Part shown: positions 18,036-28,282 of the stretch, one piece after another
How positions within the stretch are numbered: position 1 is the stretch's first letter
Layout of the letters: each line of letters begins with the position of its first letter
From: CAVXNB01 sp963763085
GTDB taxonomy: Bacteria > Actinomycetota > Acidimicrobiia > Acidimicrobiales > Bog-793
DNA length: 64,000 nucleotides
Assembly: GCA_963763085.1 (NCBI GenBank)
Contig: CAVXNB010000003.1
Location: forward strand, 806,001 to 870,000
Reading direction: 5' to 3'
The notes under the pieces: model-generated
What the model was told of the DNA's origin: nothing
The model's input: the letters and a program-made list of their open reading frames with translations, nothing else
The model's database searches: none
Translations under genes and position numbers: made by a program

Positions 18036-19348
18036 CTAACAGGAGGCGAGAACCCGGTCGAGGACCCTGACCCCGAATTGCAAGCCGTCGACTGGCACGC
18101 GCTCGTCTATCCCGTGGAACAGCCCCGAGAAGTCCAGGTCCGCCGGCAGCATGAGCGGCGTGAAGCCGAAACACCGGATGCCGAGGGTCGAGAACGACTT
18201 CGCGTCCGTCCCGCCGCAGAGCAGGTAAAGGGGCTGCGTGGGCAAAGGGGTCCTCGGCCCGCAGGGCAGCGACCATCGTCTCGACGAGCGTGCCGTCGAA
18301 CGAGGTCTCCACGGCAATGGCGTGGATGAGACTGTCCCGCTCGACCCCTGGTCCCGCCAGCCGGTCGAGCTCCTCGAGCAGTGCGGACTCTTGCCCGGGC
18401 AGAAATCTGGCGTCGACGGTCGCCTCGGCGGTGGAGGGGACGACGTTTGTCGCATATCCGGCGGCGAGCATCGTCGGATTCGCCGTATTCCGGAGCGACG
18501 CCCCCACCATCCTGGCGAAGCCGCCGAGCTGCGCCAGGCAAGCCCCGGGGTCGCCCCCGTCCCAGCCGATTCCGGAGAGCTCGGCCACCGAGTCGAGGAG
18601 CTCCTTCACCGTGTCCGTCAGCACGATGGAAAACGATGTTCGCCGATCCTTGACACCGCACCAGCGATCCGCGACTGCATTGTCCTCGTGCAGCATCGAA
18701 CCGTGGCCCGGATATGTCCGCGCCCGGAGGCGTAGCCAGCTGATGCCCTTCTCAGCCGTTTCGATGAGGTAGAGGCGCGCCCGGTCGTTCAAGGTGACGC
18801 TGAACCCACCGACCTCGCCGATGGCCTCGCTGCAATCCGTGAAAAGGTCGGGGTGCCGCGAGACGAGGAATCGCGAGCCCTCGACCCCGCCAGCCTCCTC
18901 GTCGGCGACGAATGCGAGCACGAGATCTCGCTCCGGGCGCTTGCCCCGCCGAGCCCAGTCGCGTATGACGGAGAGCACCATGGCCACCATGTTCTTCATG
19001 TCGATGGCGCCGCGGCCCCACAGGTAGCCGCCGGCGAGCTCGCCTGAAAACGGGTGCACTGACCACTCGGCCGCTTCGGCTGGGACGACGTCGGTGTGGC
19101 TATGGACGAGCAGCGCCCACGCGAAGGATCCCGACCTTCGATCCGGGCTACCACGCTCGTGCGGCCTCGGGCGGCCTCGAGAAATTGGGCCTCGATTCCC
19201 ACCTCGCCGAGCTTTTCTGCGACCCACTCGGCTGCCGGCCGTTCGGCCCGCGACGGGTTCGACGTGTCAATCCGGAGGAGGTCCATAGAAGGCCGACGAC
19301 CTCGGCCTGGGCTTCCGAGCCCGGTGCGGGCGCCCCGGCGAGCGTCAT
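18036..19348 (-). pseudogene. M20 family metallopeptidase/amidohydrolase, frameshifted
   Basis: The likely start is ATG 19348 (MTLAGAPAPGSEAQAEVVGL), which runs, after a one-base shift near 19287, into LLRIDTSNPS. Further frames carry the metal site VHSHTDVVPAE, WGRGAIDMKNMVA, and the catalytic FVADEEAGG. The dimerisation lid and ATNVVPSTAEATVDAR follow. The C-terminal frame has GGTDAKSF and FHGIDERVPVDGLQ and ends at 18036. The order matches ArgE/DapE/ACY1-type M20 enzymes, which cleave N-acyl or peptide bonds using two zinc ions. Shifts are near 19287, 19130 and 18300. It lies between an amidase and an EthD gene in the operon, consistent with successive amide cleavage. Confidence 0.7.
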
Positions 19349-19389
19349 GCCGACTCGGCCGCTGCCGCGAAAAGGAACGGCCCGGCGGG

Positions 19390-20781
19390 TCAAGTCGGGT
19401 CGTCGATCAACGAGAGGGTAGGCCTCCTGGTACGCCCGAGCAGCCGCGAGGACGAAATTGTGTGTACTGCCCGCCAACGAGCTGGAAGCCGATCGGTAAT
19501 CCCGTTGAAGTGAAGCCGCAGGGCACGCTCACAGCCGGGTCCCCGACAGATTGAGCGGGTAGGTGAATGGCGTCCAGGTCGTCCAGTTCAGGCTCGGCCA
19601 CCCTCTCGGGAACGTCCATCCCGACGTCGAAAGCGACAATCGGCAGCGTTGGTGTCACCAACAGGTCCACCAAGGAGAGAAACGCGTGGACTTCCTGTGC
19701 CAGTGCCGACTGGCGATCGAGTAGCCCGCGGTAGTCCACGCCGCTCACGCCGGCGCCTGCCTCCGCGAGCGCCAGCAGTCCGGGGTCCATGCTCGCGACG
19801 ACATCCGCCGGGAAGGTCTGAACAGCCTTTGCGACCCCCACGCTCCAGAGTGCATCGAAGGTCTGGACGGGGTCGTCGAAGGGGGGATCCGCCTCGGTCA
19901 CCTCCGCGCCGAGTTCCTCGAGCACACCCGCAGCGGACCGCACAGCACAAGCAACCTCCTCCTCCACGTTGACGTACCCGAGGTCGAGGCTGAGCGCCAC
20001 GCGGACGCCTCGCAGGTCCGCGATTCCCCGCACGCCTTCATTCATGTCCGGCAGGAACCGGGATGACGGGTCGAGGATGTCGGGCCCGGCGATCGCGTCC
20101 AGCAGCAGCGCCGCGTCGGCGACGGTCCACGCCATCGGGCCGAGATGGGAGAGGCTCGCGAACGGGCTCCTGGGCCATTGGGGCACCCGGCCGAACGAGG
20201 GCTTAACGCCGACTATGCCGCAGAAGGAGGCCGGGATCCTGATCGACCCACCGCCGTCAGTCCCAAGTGCCAGCGGTGCCATGCCAGAGGCGATCGCTGC
20301 CGCGCTCCACCCGACGACCCTCCCGGCGTCATGTCGGTATCCCAGGGGTTGCGGGAGATGCCGGTGAGGGGGCTGTCGGTGACTGCCTTCCAGCCGAACT
20401 CCGGCATCGTCGTCTTCCCGAGCAGTACCGCACCGTGGTCCCGAAGCCGGCGGATGGCCGGAGAGTCCTCCCGCCACGGCTGATCGACGGCTACCGCCCT
20501 CGACCCGCGACGCGTCGGCCATCCCGGGGTAAGCAGGGTGTCCTTGACCGCAACAGGAACACCGTCGAGCGGTCCGACCCATGACGACGAGAGATACCTT
20601 CGTTCGGCTTCCGCGGCCTGCACCTCGGTGGTCTCTGGGTCGAGGAAGCAGAAAGCGTTGAGTACGCCATCGAAGTCTTCGATCCTGCGCAGGAAGGCCG
20701 CGGCCACCTCCCGCGGGGAGAGGCTCCTCGCGGGTACGCGCGGTGCAGCTCGATCGCCGATAGCGCGGTGACGTCCGTCAC
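19390..20781 (-). pseudogene. Amidase signature family enzyme, frameshifted
   Basis: The start ATG 20781 (MTDVTALSAIELHRAY) overlaps the stop of the upstream SDR by 4 bp (ATGA). Assembled frames show the catalytic lysine in GVPVAVKDTLLT, the GGSSGG serine loop (DMTPGGSSGGA), then LALGTDGGGSIRIPASFCGI and ending LPIGFQLVGGQ. The tail RAYQEAYPLVD is in another frame, and a plausible stop lies at 19390. These are the Ser-cisSer-Lys features of amidases such as GatA homologues that hydrolyse small amides. Shifts lie near 20720, 20310 and 19460. Two other amidase genes occur in the window (38088-39204 and 54695-56129). Confidence 0.75.
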
Positions 20782-21602
20782 GCCCGGCTCACCCGCGCGA
20801 ACAGGTCCTCAGGGATCGAGTACGCCTGCGCCGTCAGGCCGCCGTCGATGACCAGGTTGTGGCCGGTGACATAGGCGGCGTCATCCGACGCCAGGTAGGC
20901 GAAGCCGGCTGCGATCTCGTCCGGGTGACCGAGCCGGCCCATGGGCACGAGCGGCCAGTGCTCGCGCGCTAGCTGCATAGCCTCCTCACTTCCGAGGAGC
21001 GCCAACGACATCGGCGTGTCGAGCGGGCCGGGGCTGATGGAGTTGACTCGAATCCCGTGCCGGACGAGCTCGATCGCCATCGTCTTGGCCAGGTTGACGA
21101 TGCCCGCCTTCGAGGCGCCGTAATGCGCGTCCTCCGTGGAGGCGCCGAGCGCGCAGATGGACGCCGTGTAGAGGATCACACCTCCACGTCCGTCGGCCAC
21201 CATCAATCGGGCCACGATCTCGCCGAGGACGAACGAAGCGCGCAGATTGATGTTCACGACCCGGTCCCACTCCTCGAGCGTCATCTCGAGGAAGGGCACA
21301 GTGAGGTCGGCGCCCACGTTGCTCACGAGCACGTCGAGCCGGCCGGCCTGGGATCGCACTAGGTCGACGGCGGTCTGGCAGTCGTCAACCGAAGTGACGT
21401 CCCCCACGAATGTGAAGGCGCGCCCGCCTGCCTGCTCCACTTCCGTGACTACCTCGGAAAGGTTGGCGGTTTCCCGGTCGAAGAGACAGACAACCGATGC
21501 CCCTTCCTGCGCGAACCGCCTCGCAGTGGAGCGCCCCACCCCGCTGGCTCCCCCCGTGACCATGGCGCTCTTACCTGCGAGCCTCTGCAACGACGGTGTC
21601 AT
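20778..21602 (-). CDS. Short-chain dehydrogenase/reductase (SDR), intact
   Basis: The intact 274-residue classical SDR has the cofactor motif TGGASGVGRSTA, NVGA at the strand-4 position (LVSNVGADL), the catalytic serine in TASICALG, and Tyr-Lys in HYGASKAGIVN. The C-terminal loop ISPGPLDTPM and VIDGGLTAQAYSIPEDL follow. It oxidises or reduces a secondary alcohol/ketone with NAD(P). It is one of only three consecutive intact genes in the island. A diverged, broken paralogue lies at 25446-26242 with the same C-terminal GGLTAHAYSIPE signature. The 225-bp gap upstream holds a possible operator at 21752-21782, so a promoter probably starts here. Confidence 0.85.
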   Translation of the reverse strand: MTPSLQRLAGKSAMVTGGASGVGRSTARRFAQEGASVVCLFDRETANLSEVVTEVEQAGGRAFTFVGDVTSVDDCQTAVDLVRSQAGRLDVLVSNVGADLTVPFLEMTLEEWDRVVNINLRASFVLGEIVARLMVADGRGGVILYTASICALGASTEDAHYGASKAGIVNLAKTMAIELVRHGIRVNSISPGPLDTPMSLALLGSEEAMQLAREHWPLVPMGRLGHPDEIAAGFAYLASDDAAYVTGHNLVIDGGLTAQAYSIPEDLFARVSRA

Positions 21603-21751
21603 CCTGCGATCCTCCCTGTTCGCGAACCACGGGATCTAATCGACCCAGCGCTGCCCGTCGAAGCGCGCCGGCCACGGCTGTCCCTGTCCGACACCGGCCA
21701 GCCGCCGGTGCGGTCACGGTACCGTCGCGCCGGCGTCACGGCAACTGGCAA

Positions 21752-21782
21752 TGTGTCAGCAATTTTGGACATCTTTGACACA
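21752..21782. promoter_or_regulatory. Possible operator: inverted repeat TGTGTCA-N17-TGACACA
   Basis: Two perfect 7-bp inverted half sites, 21752-21758 and 21776-21782, are separated by 17 bp of AT-richer DNA. They lie in the 225-bp gap upstream of the minus-strand SDR gene, the only sizeable gap within the left half of the island cluster. This spacing fits binding by a dimeric repressor or activator. No dedicated regulator gene is adjacent other than the PucR-type gene at the far end of the island. Confidence 0.35.
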
Positions 21783-21827
21783 GTTTGTGGGCGTCGGCGC
21801 CGGTGGCCGGTGAAGTCAAGCGGCAAT

Positions 21828-22859
21828 TCATGATGGCTGTGGTACCACGACTGCGCGCCCCTCAACGACCCCGTTCCGGAGATCGGCCAGCGCCTGGTTG
21901 ATTGCCTCGAGCGGGTAGGCGGTCACCCACGACTCCAGCCGGCCGAGACGGGCAAGAGCGACCACCTCCTGTAAGTCGGCAATGGTTCCGGCGTGGACCG
22001 TGGTCAGGACCGCCTCTGGGGCCAGTCGGTCGAATCCGAAGGTCGTGCTCCCCCCGGCGAGCCCGAGCAGGGCGACGATGCCGCGACGTCCGACGATGCT
22101 GCAAGCGAGCTCGAGCGAGTCATCCGTGCCGACGAAATCGATTACGGCCCCGACTTCCTCGGGACCTACCCGCTGTGTTAGCGCGCCGGCGAGCGCGGCA
22201 CCTGCCTCGACAGCGTAGTGAGCGCCCAGCGTCTCGGCGATGCCGAGTCGATCGAGCCGCGAGTCGACGGCGACGACGGTCGCCCCGGTGAGCAGCCGGG
22301 CGAACTGAACCCCGAACTGGCCGAGGCCGCCTACGCCGATGACGACGAGCGCCGGGCTGCCGCCTCGGAGGTACGGCGCGACTCTCTTCACAGCGGCGTA
22401 GGAGCTGAGTGCAGCGTCGCCGAGTGGAGCGGCGCTCACCGGGTCGAGCGAGCCAAGGGAGACTAGGTGGCGCCGGTGAGGCACCAGCACGAACTCGGCA
22501 AACCCGCCGTCCTTCGTGCTCCCGGCCTCGTCACCCTCTGGGCAGATCTGCTCGTGGCCCCGAACGCACCAGCGGCATGTTCCGCAACCCCATCCGACCA
22601 TGACGGCGACCGCCTCGCCGAGGCGCACGTCCTTGGCATTCGGGCCGGCACCCTCGATCCACCCGGCGATCTCGTGTCCCATCGTGACGGGGAGGTGCTC
22701 CAACTCCACAGGGAAGGCGCCGTCGAGCACGTACAGGTCGGAATGGCAGACGCCGGCACCGGCGACCTTGACGACCACCTGGTCGCCAACCGGCTCCGGC
22801 GCTGGCACGTCCTCGAGGACGAGGTCGGCTCGGCCGACGTGCATGCGGGCGGCGCGCAT
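21828..22859 (-). CDS. Zinc-dependent alcohol dehydrogenase (MDR family)
   Basis: The intact 343-residue medium-chain dehydrogenase has catalytic zinc ligands CHSD (about residue 38) and GHE (about 61). Structural zinc cysteines cluster in GCGTCRWCVRGHEQIC, and the NAD-binding motif is VIGVGGLGQFGVQFA. It oxidises an alcohol to an aldehyde or ketone with NAD(P). Its ATG at 22859 shares one base with the stop of the EthD gene (TGATG), showing translational coupling. The closest general relatives are alcohol dehydrogenase catalytic-domain proteins acting on aryl or allylic alcohols (inference). It is intact within an otherwise damaged island. Confidence 0.85.
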   Translation of the reverse strand: MRAARMHVGRADLVLEDVPAPEPVGDQVVVKVAGAGVCHSDLYVLDGAFPVELEHLPVTMGHEIAGWIEGAGPNAKDVRLGEAVAVMVGWGCGTCRWCVRGHEQICPEGDEAGSTKDGGFAEFVLVPHRRHLVSLGSLDPVSAAPLGDAALSSYAAVKRVAPYLRGGSPALVVIGVGGLGQFGVQFARLLTGATVVAVDSRLDRLGIAETLGAHYAVEAGAALAGALTQRVGPEEVGAVIDFVGTDDSLELACSIVGRRGIVALLGLAGGSTTFGFDRLAPEAVLTTVHAGTIADLQEVVALARLGRLESWVTAYPLEAINQALADLRNGVVEGRAVVVPQPS

Positions 22860-23176
22860 CAGCCGTCCGGGTCCCGCAGGGTGAGGCGGGTGGCGTCGGC
22901 CGAGCGGGCGAAGGTCTCGGTGTGCGCACGCAGGCGCTGCGCGACGTCCGACGCGAGCGCCACCTTCATCACCTCGGCCGACCCGAAGGTGAGGATGCCG
23001 ACACCGTCTGCGAGTGGGTCCTCGTCGACTGTAGGCAGGAATACCACGCTCTCGACGCCCGGCAGTTCGCGAGCGAGCGCCCTGTGCTCGTCGAGCCAGA
23101 GGCGCAGGAAGTCCTCCCTCGTTACGTCAGGCCGCCGCTGTAGCACCACGCAGTAGTGGCGGCGACCGTCGCTCAC
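22859..23176 (-). CDS. EthD-domain protein
   Basis: The 105-residue single EthD-like ferredoxin-fold protein starts at GTG 23176, which overlaps the stop of the upstream gene (GTGA). Visible features are HYCVVLQRRPDVTREDF, LWLDEHRALARELPGVE and FGSAEVMKVAL, matching the fold's strand-helix pattern. EthD proteins are small dimers linked to degradative monooxygenases or act as muconolactone-isomerase-like enzymes. The exact activity is not predictable. It is a shorter relative of the double-domain copy at 17287-17978. Confidence 0.65.
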   Translation of the reverse strand: MSDGRRHYCVVLQRRPDVTREDFLRLWLDEHRALARELPGVESVVFLPTVDEDPLADGVGILTFGSAEVMKVALASDVAQRLRAHTETFARSADATRLTLRDPDG

Positions 23177-24692
23177 GAGAGCGCGACCTGGTCGTAGTAG
23201 GGGTAAAGGGTTGCCTCGACGAGCCCGAAGCCGCGGAGGTCGGCCCGCGTCGCCATGAGCTCCTCCGGCGCGCAGAGCGGTACATAGGGCAACTCGAGCA
23301 TGAAGACCTCCTGCAGCCGGCCGGCAGCGGCACGCGTGTCCTCTTCCGTACGAGCGCGGAGGAAATCGTCGAAGGCGGCGTCGACGCTCGGGATCCGAGA
23401 CGACTGCCAGTTCGGCGAACCCTCGCAGGCACAATCGGAGCGTGAGAATCCCTGGATCGCCTCGATCGGGTCCTGCCAGAGCCACTTGTTTACGAACGAC
23501 GGCGGCTTGTTGTCGCACGCCGCATAGAACTCCTCGAAGGGCTCGGCGTAGACAAAGTTGAGGTTCACGCCGAGCCGAGCGAGCTGCTGTCCGAGCTCGG
23601 CCGTCAAGCGCTTGAAGACGGAGAGTTCTCCGCGACGCACTCGAACGAGAGGGCGACCCCATTCTTGGAACGACAGCCGGAGGAATCGCGCTGCCAACCC
23701 AGCCGATCGAGCACCGCCTCCGCCTGGTCGAACGCGAGCCGCTCGCCATCATCCGGGTTCCAGGTCTCGGCGAGGGGATCTGCGGCCGGCACCGGTGAGC
23801 GACGGCTGTCCCCGTACCCCGAGAACACCCTCTCCACCAGCGCCTCACGGTCAATGGCCGCCTCGATGGCCGCTCGCATCTCGCGGAGGTGGAAATCGAA
23901 CTGCTGGCACTCGAAATTGAGTCCGAGGTAGATCTGCGAGCACTCCTTCACTCTCGCGAGGTTCCATCGCGGATCGTCGACCAGCGCCTCGACCAGATCG
24001 AAAGGCGGCGCTCGCAGCACGTCCGCCGAGGCGTCTTCGAGCACGGCGGCGCGTCAGCCTCCTCTCTCAAAGCGAACCACTCGATGCGCTCAACCCCGCC
24101 GGGCGGCGGCGACAGACGCTCGGCGACGACCTTCGATGGCGAGAAGGAGACCATGCGATACGTTCCGGTCCCGTCCGCCTCCGACCTGCCGAACTCCTCG
24201 CCGAGCGACTGGCGGCGCCGGTCGTTGTAGATGCCCGTGTGCGTTCCCCACAGCAGAGTCGGGATGCGCCGGTACGGGAACAGGAGGCGGAGCTCGATGG
24301 TCGAGGAGTCCAGTGCTCGGACAGACTCCACCGGGTCCCAGTACCAGATCTGCCCGCAGGCCGTCGACGGGACCGTAGCGGCACCGCTCGAGCGCTTCGA
24401 GCACCGCAGCCGCATCGCACGGCCGACCCGAGTGGAATCGAGCTCCCTCGCGCAACGAGACCCGACACGACAACCCGTCGGAGGACTCCTCCCACGAGGA
24501 GGCGAGCCCCGGCAACGCCACCCCACCGGGCCCTTTGCGGAGAAGCGTCTCGTAAACTGCGACGCTCGGCGGGTCGATGTGAGCCCCCCCGACCGGGTCG
24601 AGGCGGGTGAAGCCGTACTCGAAGACCTCTCGCAGGACCCCCTCGTCGGGTCGCGGTGGCAGGTGCCTACGCTCGAGTCCGCGGTCGCTCAT
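23173..24692 (-). pseudogene. Family-5 solute-binding protein-like, no signal peptide, frameshifted
   Basis: ATG 24692 overlaps the upstream metallo-hydrolase stop (ATGA). The product begins MSDRGLERRHLPPRPDE and then enters mature-type SBP_bac_5 sequence directly (FEYGFTRLDPVGGAHIDPP, VYETLLRKGPGGV, GLASSWEESSDGL). No hydrophobic signal or lipobox precedes it. Later frames carry RMVSFSPSKVVAERL-like text, MRAAIEAAIDREALVERVF and PFEEFYAACDNKPPSFVNKW, ending at YYDQVALS. This is the full length of an OppA/DppA-type binding protein. Four or more shifts are present (about 24380, 24100, 23950 and 23640). The lack of an export signal is odd; a cytoplasmic ligand-binding role or a lost N-terminus are alternatives. 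Confidence 0.6.
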
Positions 24693-25449
24693 AGTGGAGA
24701 CTCCCTGCTACAAGAGGTCGGCGGAAGGCCGATCTTGTTGAACTGGTTCGCAGCGGCTTCGACGTGGCGCCGCCCGTTGTGCATCGAGAAATTCAAATGC
24801 CCCGGGAGCAGTGCTTCGAAGTCGTAGTCGAGCAGGGTGTTCATCGAGGCGGCGTATTCCTGGACGCTCGAGTCGCCACGTTCTGCAAGATGATCTTGCC
24901 GCCCCAGAACACGTGGTCACCGCTGAAGAGGTATCCGCCAGCACCGCCGGTGACGAAGAAACACATGTGGCCTCGGCAATGGCCTTCCGTGGAGATCGAG
25001 GTGAGGGCAAACCGGCCGGACTTGAACTCCTGGCCGTCAACAAGCTCGATGTCGACCTCGCAGGGCTCGAGGTCGAACTCCGACGGGTAGAAGTTGAAGC
25101 TCTTCGCCCAGCGCAGCCCATTGTCCTCCTCGTCGCCCTGTCGAACCTGCTCGGCGACGGAGCCGGCGATCGAGATCTTGAGCTCTGTGGAGAGCGACTT
25201 TCGCATGTACGCGAGCGCTCCAGCGTGATCGGCGTGGTAGTGGGTCACGAACAGGTGAGTGATCTCCCGCGGTTCAAGCCCTTCGGCTCGCACGTTGTTG
25301 ATCACCATCTCGCCGCCGTCGAAGCCGGCGTCGATCATCCAGAGACCGTCTCCGGTATCGATGATGTAGCTGTTGGCGTCCAGCCGGCCGGAGAGGTTGA
25401 AGCCGTAGTCGCCGCCGCCGACGAGGTACAGGTGGTCGTTGATCTTCAT
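24689..25449 (-). pseudogene. Metallo-beta-lactamase-fold hydrolase, one frameshift
   Basis: Starting MKINDHLYLVGGGDYGFNLS, the protein carries the fold's first metal motif, THLFVTHYHADHAG (HxHxDH). It continues with TEGHCRGHMCFFV (third histidine), FSGDHVFWGG (bridging Asp) and a C-terminal histidine in LLPGHLNFSMHNG, reached after a shift near 24860. These make it a binuclear zinc hydrolase of the glyoxalase-II type. It starts by overlapping the SDR stop (ATGA) and ends by overlapping the next start. It probably hydrolyses a thioester, lactone or ester intermediate of the island pathway (inference). Confidence 0.7.
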
Positions 25450-26242
25450 GAGTCAATCAGCTCCTCTGGAATTGAATAGGCGTGGGCGGTCAGCCCACCG
25501 TCGACAACAAGGTTGTGGCCAGTTACGTAGCTAGCGTCGTCCGAGGCCAGGAAGGCGAAGCAGGCGGCGACCTCCTCCGGCAGCCCCAAGCGGTTCATCG
25601 GGACGAGGGGCAGGACTCGCGCGGGGGTCATCGCCTCTTCGCTGAGACCGCCAGTGACTGGGGCGTATCGAGAGGCCCCGGGCTGAGAAGTCCCGGGGAT
25701 ACCGTGCTGCACGAGCTCGATCGCCATCGTCTTGGTGAGGTTCAGATGTCCGCCTTGGAGGCACCGTAATGCGCATACTGCATCGAAGCGCCTAGTGCGG
25801 ACACCGACGCCGTATAGAGAATGGCGCCTTTGCGGTTGCCGGCGATCATGGCGCGCGCCGCCCGCTGGCCGATCACGAACGACGCCCGGAGGTTGACCGT
25901 GATGACCGCGGTCCCATTCCGAGGTGGTCATCTCTACGAAGTCGCTTGCGCTGTGCGCCGGTGCGTTGCTTACGAGGATGTCCAGTCCGCCCGTCTCCGC
26001 GACGGTTAGGTCGACGGCAGCCTGGCAGTCGCGTCCGAGGCGACGTCACCGAGGAACGTGCGTGCCACCGCCCCTCGCTCGGTTACCTCGTCGGCCACGA
26101 CGGCAAGGTTGCTCTCATCGCGGTCAAACAGGCGCACGAGTGCGGCGCCCTCCTCGGCAAAACGGTGCGCGGTAGCGCGTCCGACACCGCTCGCTGCGCC
26201 AGTGATGAGGGTCGATCTGCCCACCAATCGTCTGCAGGTCAT
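25446..26242 (-). pseudogene. SDR family oxidoreductase, frameshifted paralogue of 20778-21602
   Basis: ATG 26242 follows a strong GGAGGAACG ribosome-binding site. The N-terminal frame reads MTCRRLVGRSTLITGAASG with VGRATAHRFAEEGAAL, closely parallel to the intact SDR at 20778-21602. The C-terminal frame has NLTKTMAIELVQHGIP and ends VVDGGLTAHAYSIPEELIDS. Frames change at least three times around 26030, 25930 and 25680. The similarity in start and in the unusual C-terminal tail shows the two SDRs are paralogues, suggesting two fused or duplicated modules within the island. Confidence 0.65.
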
Positions 26243-26289
26243 CGTTCCTCCTTCGGCTTCGGGCTTTCGGCCCGCAGCCGCTCGTCGGA

Positions 26290-27300
26290 TCATTTTGTCC
26301 CGAGCCACAGCTGCAGCCTCTCGGCGATCGTCACCGCGTCCGGCAGCAGGGCGGAGGAAAGCCCCGGGCGGCCGGCAACGGTATATCGGGCGCTCCGATC
26401 CGGAGCGGAGTCTGTACGAGCTCGCCGCCGAGGTGACTCGGCTACGGTCGCCACGATCTCGCCACCGAAGCCACCGGTTCGGTTTGATTCGTGTACGACA
26501 ACGAGTCGCTTTGTCCCGCGACAGAACCGGGAAGTGGCGTCGACGTCGAGCGGGGCGGGCCATCTTGCGTCCAGCACCTCGCCGCTCAGGCCCCCTCCAG
26601 CGGACTCGACGGCGACCGTCGCCGGACCGACCATCGTCGACCAGGTGACTACGTCTGAAATCGCTCCCCGGTGCAGAGTGGCCGCGCACCCGCCGAACTG
26701 TTAGACGGGGCCCTCCCGGGTCGACCTGACCCTCGAGAGGGATACGGCGCCGACTTCGCGTAATCGTCGCAGGGTCGTGGCTCGCGACCGCGGCCGCGCG
26801 GCGTGGTCGTACGCGTCGCGGGGCGTCGGAGGCCAGAAGCCCGAAGGCCGCCCGGGGAGTGTGCGAAGCGTGCCTCGAGGCTCTGGCTGTGCTCGGCGCG
26901 CGACCCGGGGGTCGCCCCTTGCTGAGTCCTGAGGGTGGGCCTCGGCCGGAGAGTCGCCGTCGCGAGTCGTCGACCGCGTTGGCGATCTGGGTCACGATGT
27001 CGTCCATCGCCACCGGAGGAAGTGCGGCGACGTGGCCTGCCCACGATCGGGCGCGATGCCGACGATGCCGGCGCAGAGCGCCGTCCAGAGCATGGCGGAC
27101 TCGGAGATCGGCGTGTCGAAAGGCGCCCGCCGAAGAGGCGTCGCGCAACCCCTTCGTCGCCCCCCCGGACGCCGCCGTTCGGCAGAGCGACGTCCTCGCC
27201 GAAGCCCTATCGCGTTGGGGTAGCCTCCAGCGCCCATTGCCAGGGCGGCGTCACGGCCCTGATATAAGTCGGCTCGGGCGTGGACACTGCGGCCTGTGGC
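26290..27300 (-). pseudogene. 2-oxoacid dehydrogenase E1 beta subunit, heavily frameshifted
   Basis: Fragments in several minus-strand frames have the order of an E1 beta (transketolase pyrimidine plus C-terminal) protein. These are DLYQGRDAALAMGAGGYPNA near 27250, FDTPISESAMLWTALCAGIV with GIAP near 27100, WTTS/MDDIVTQIANAV near 27000, LVVVHESNRTGGFGGEIVAT near 26500, and GLSSALLPDAVTIAERLQLW ending at 26290. Five or more shifts separate them. It would pair with the E1 alpha fragment immediately upstream to decarboxylate a branched 2-oxoacid, pyruvate or acetoin. No lipoyl E2 gene is visible within the island. The start is approximate. Confidence 0.6.
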
Positions 27301-28253
27301 TGCGCAGATTCGGCATGAAGGGGCGGCGCCGTCGCGGGTCGTCGGATGGGAAACGGGCGGGCCCAGGCGGGGCGTCAAGCGCCTCCTTTATCTCGAGGCG
27401 GACCTCCTCCTCGGGGGACGGCCTTCAGGCTGCTCGTCGCCCGAGAGCTTCGTTAGCGAGGGCGCGCCCGGGCTCGCTCCGCGCAGCCTTCGAGCTCGCC
27501 GGGGGCCGGTAGGCATGTATGTCGCCCGAGTAGGGTCCGGCCAGCGGTGTCATGCGCCTCGACGATCAGGGCCTAGCGGGCCCGTCGCCAGCACGTCGCG
27601 GAGCCGGCCGCCTGGGCGACGACGGCCGGTCGTTGCCGTCCACCTCGAACGCCGGCAGCCCGTAGGCGGCCGCGCGCACGTGCGCGGGCACCGCGGTCAG
27701 GGCGTCGGCCGGAGTCATCTCCGCATAGCCGTTGTTCTCGACGACGAGCAGCAACGGCAGGCCCAGCACGGCCGCCATGTTCGAGCGTCTCGTGGACGAC
27801 GCCCTCGTTCATCGCGCCATCACCGAGCGACAGCACGGCAACGGCGCGGTCCGCCCATAGCTTCGGGCCAGCGAAACGCCCAGCCGCCATCGGCAGGCCT
27901 CGCCGACGATCGAGTTCTCGCCTCGGAAGCCGTACGCGGGCGCCATCAGATACGGCCGATCCGCCTCGTCCGCCGTTCAGCGCGGACCGCGGCCTGCAGC
28001 TCGGCGAACAGCTCGGCCATCGGCACGCCCCGCCGCGAGAGCCCAGCCATGGCCTCGATAGGTGGCCACGACGGCGTCCGCTGCGCTCGAGGGCCGCGCA
28101 CGCGCTCCACCGGGACAGCCTCCTGACCGATGCACGAGGTGCACTGACCCGTGATCTCGCCCGATTGTGCGAGCTGGCGTCACCTCCTCTTCGAAGCGCT
28201 CGGATCCGCAGCATGGTCGCGGTGGGTCGCGCGACCAGGTGCCATTGAACCAT
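27300..28253 (-). pseudogene. 2-oxoacid dehydrogenase E1 alpha subunit, heavily frameshifted
   Basis: Frames beginning at about ATG 28253 (MVQWHLVARPTATMLRIRAL) carry, in order, DAVVATYRGHGWALA, and the thiamine-diphosphate motif AVAVLSLGDGAMNEG. After a shift comes the closing half, LLLVVENNGYAEMTPA, then YGLPAFEVDGND. This is the GDG-NN cofactor motif of E1 alpha subunits (PdhA/BkdA/AcoA). Five or so shifts break the gene, and the C-terminal end near 27300 is unclear. Its place directly before E1 beta supports the assignment. The substrate could be pyruvate, acetoin or a branched-chain 2-oxoacid. Confidence 0.6.
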
Positions 28254-28282
28254 GGGTCACAACACCTTCGTCGGCATAGACT

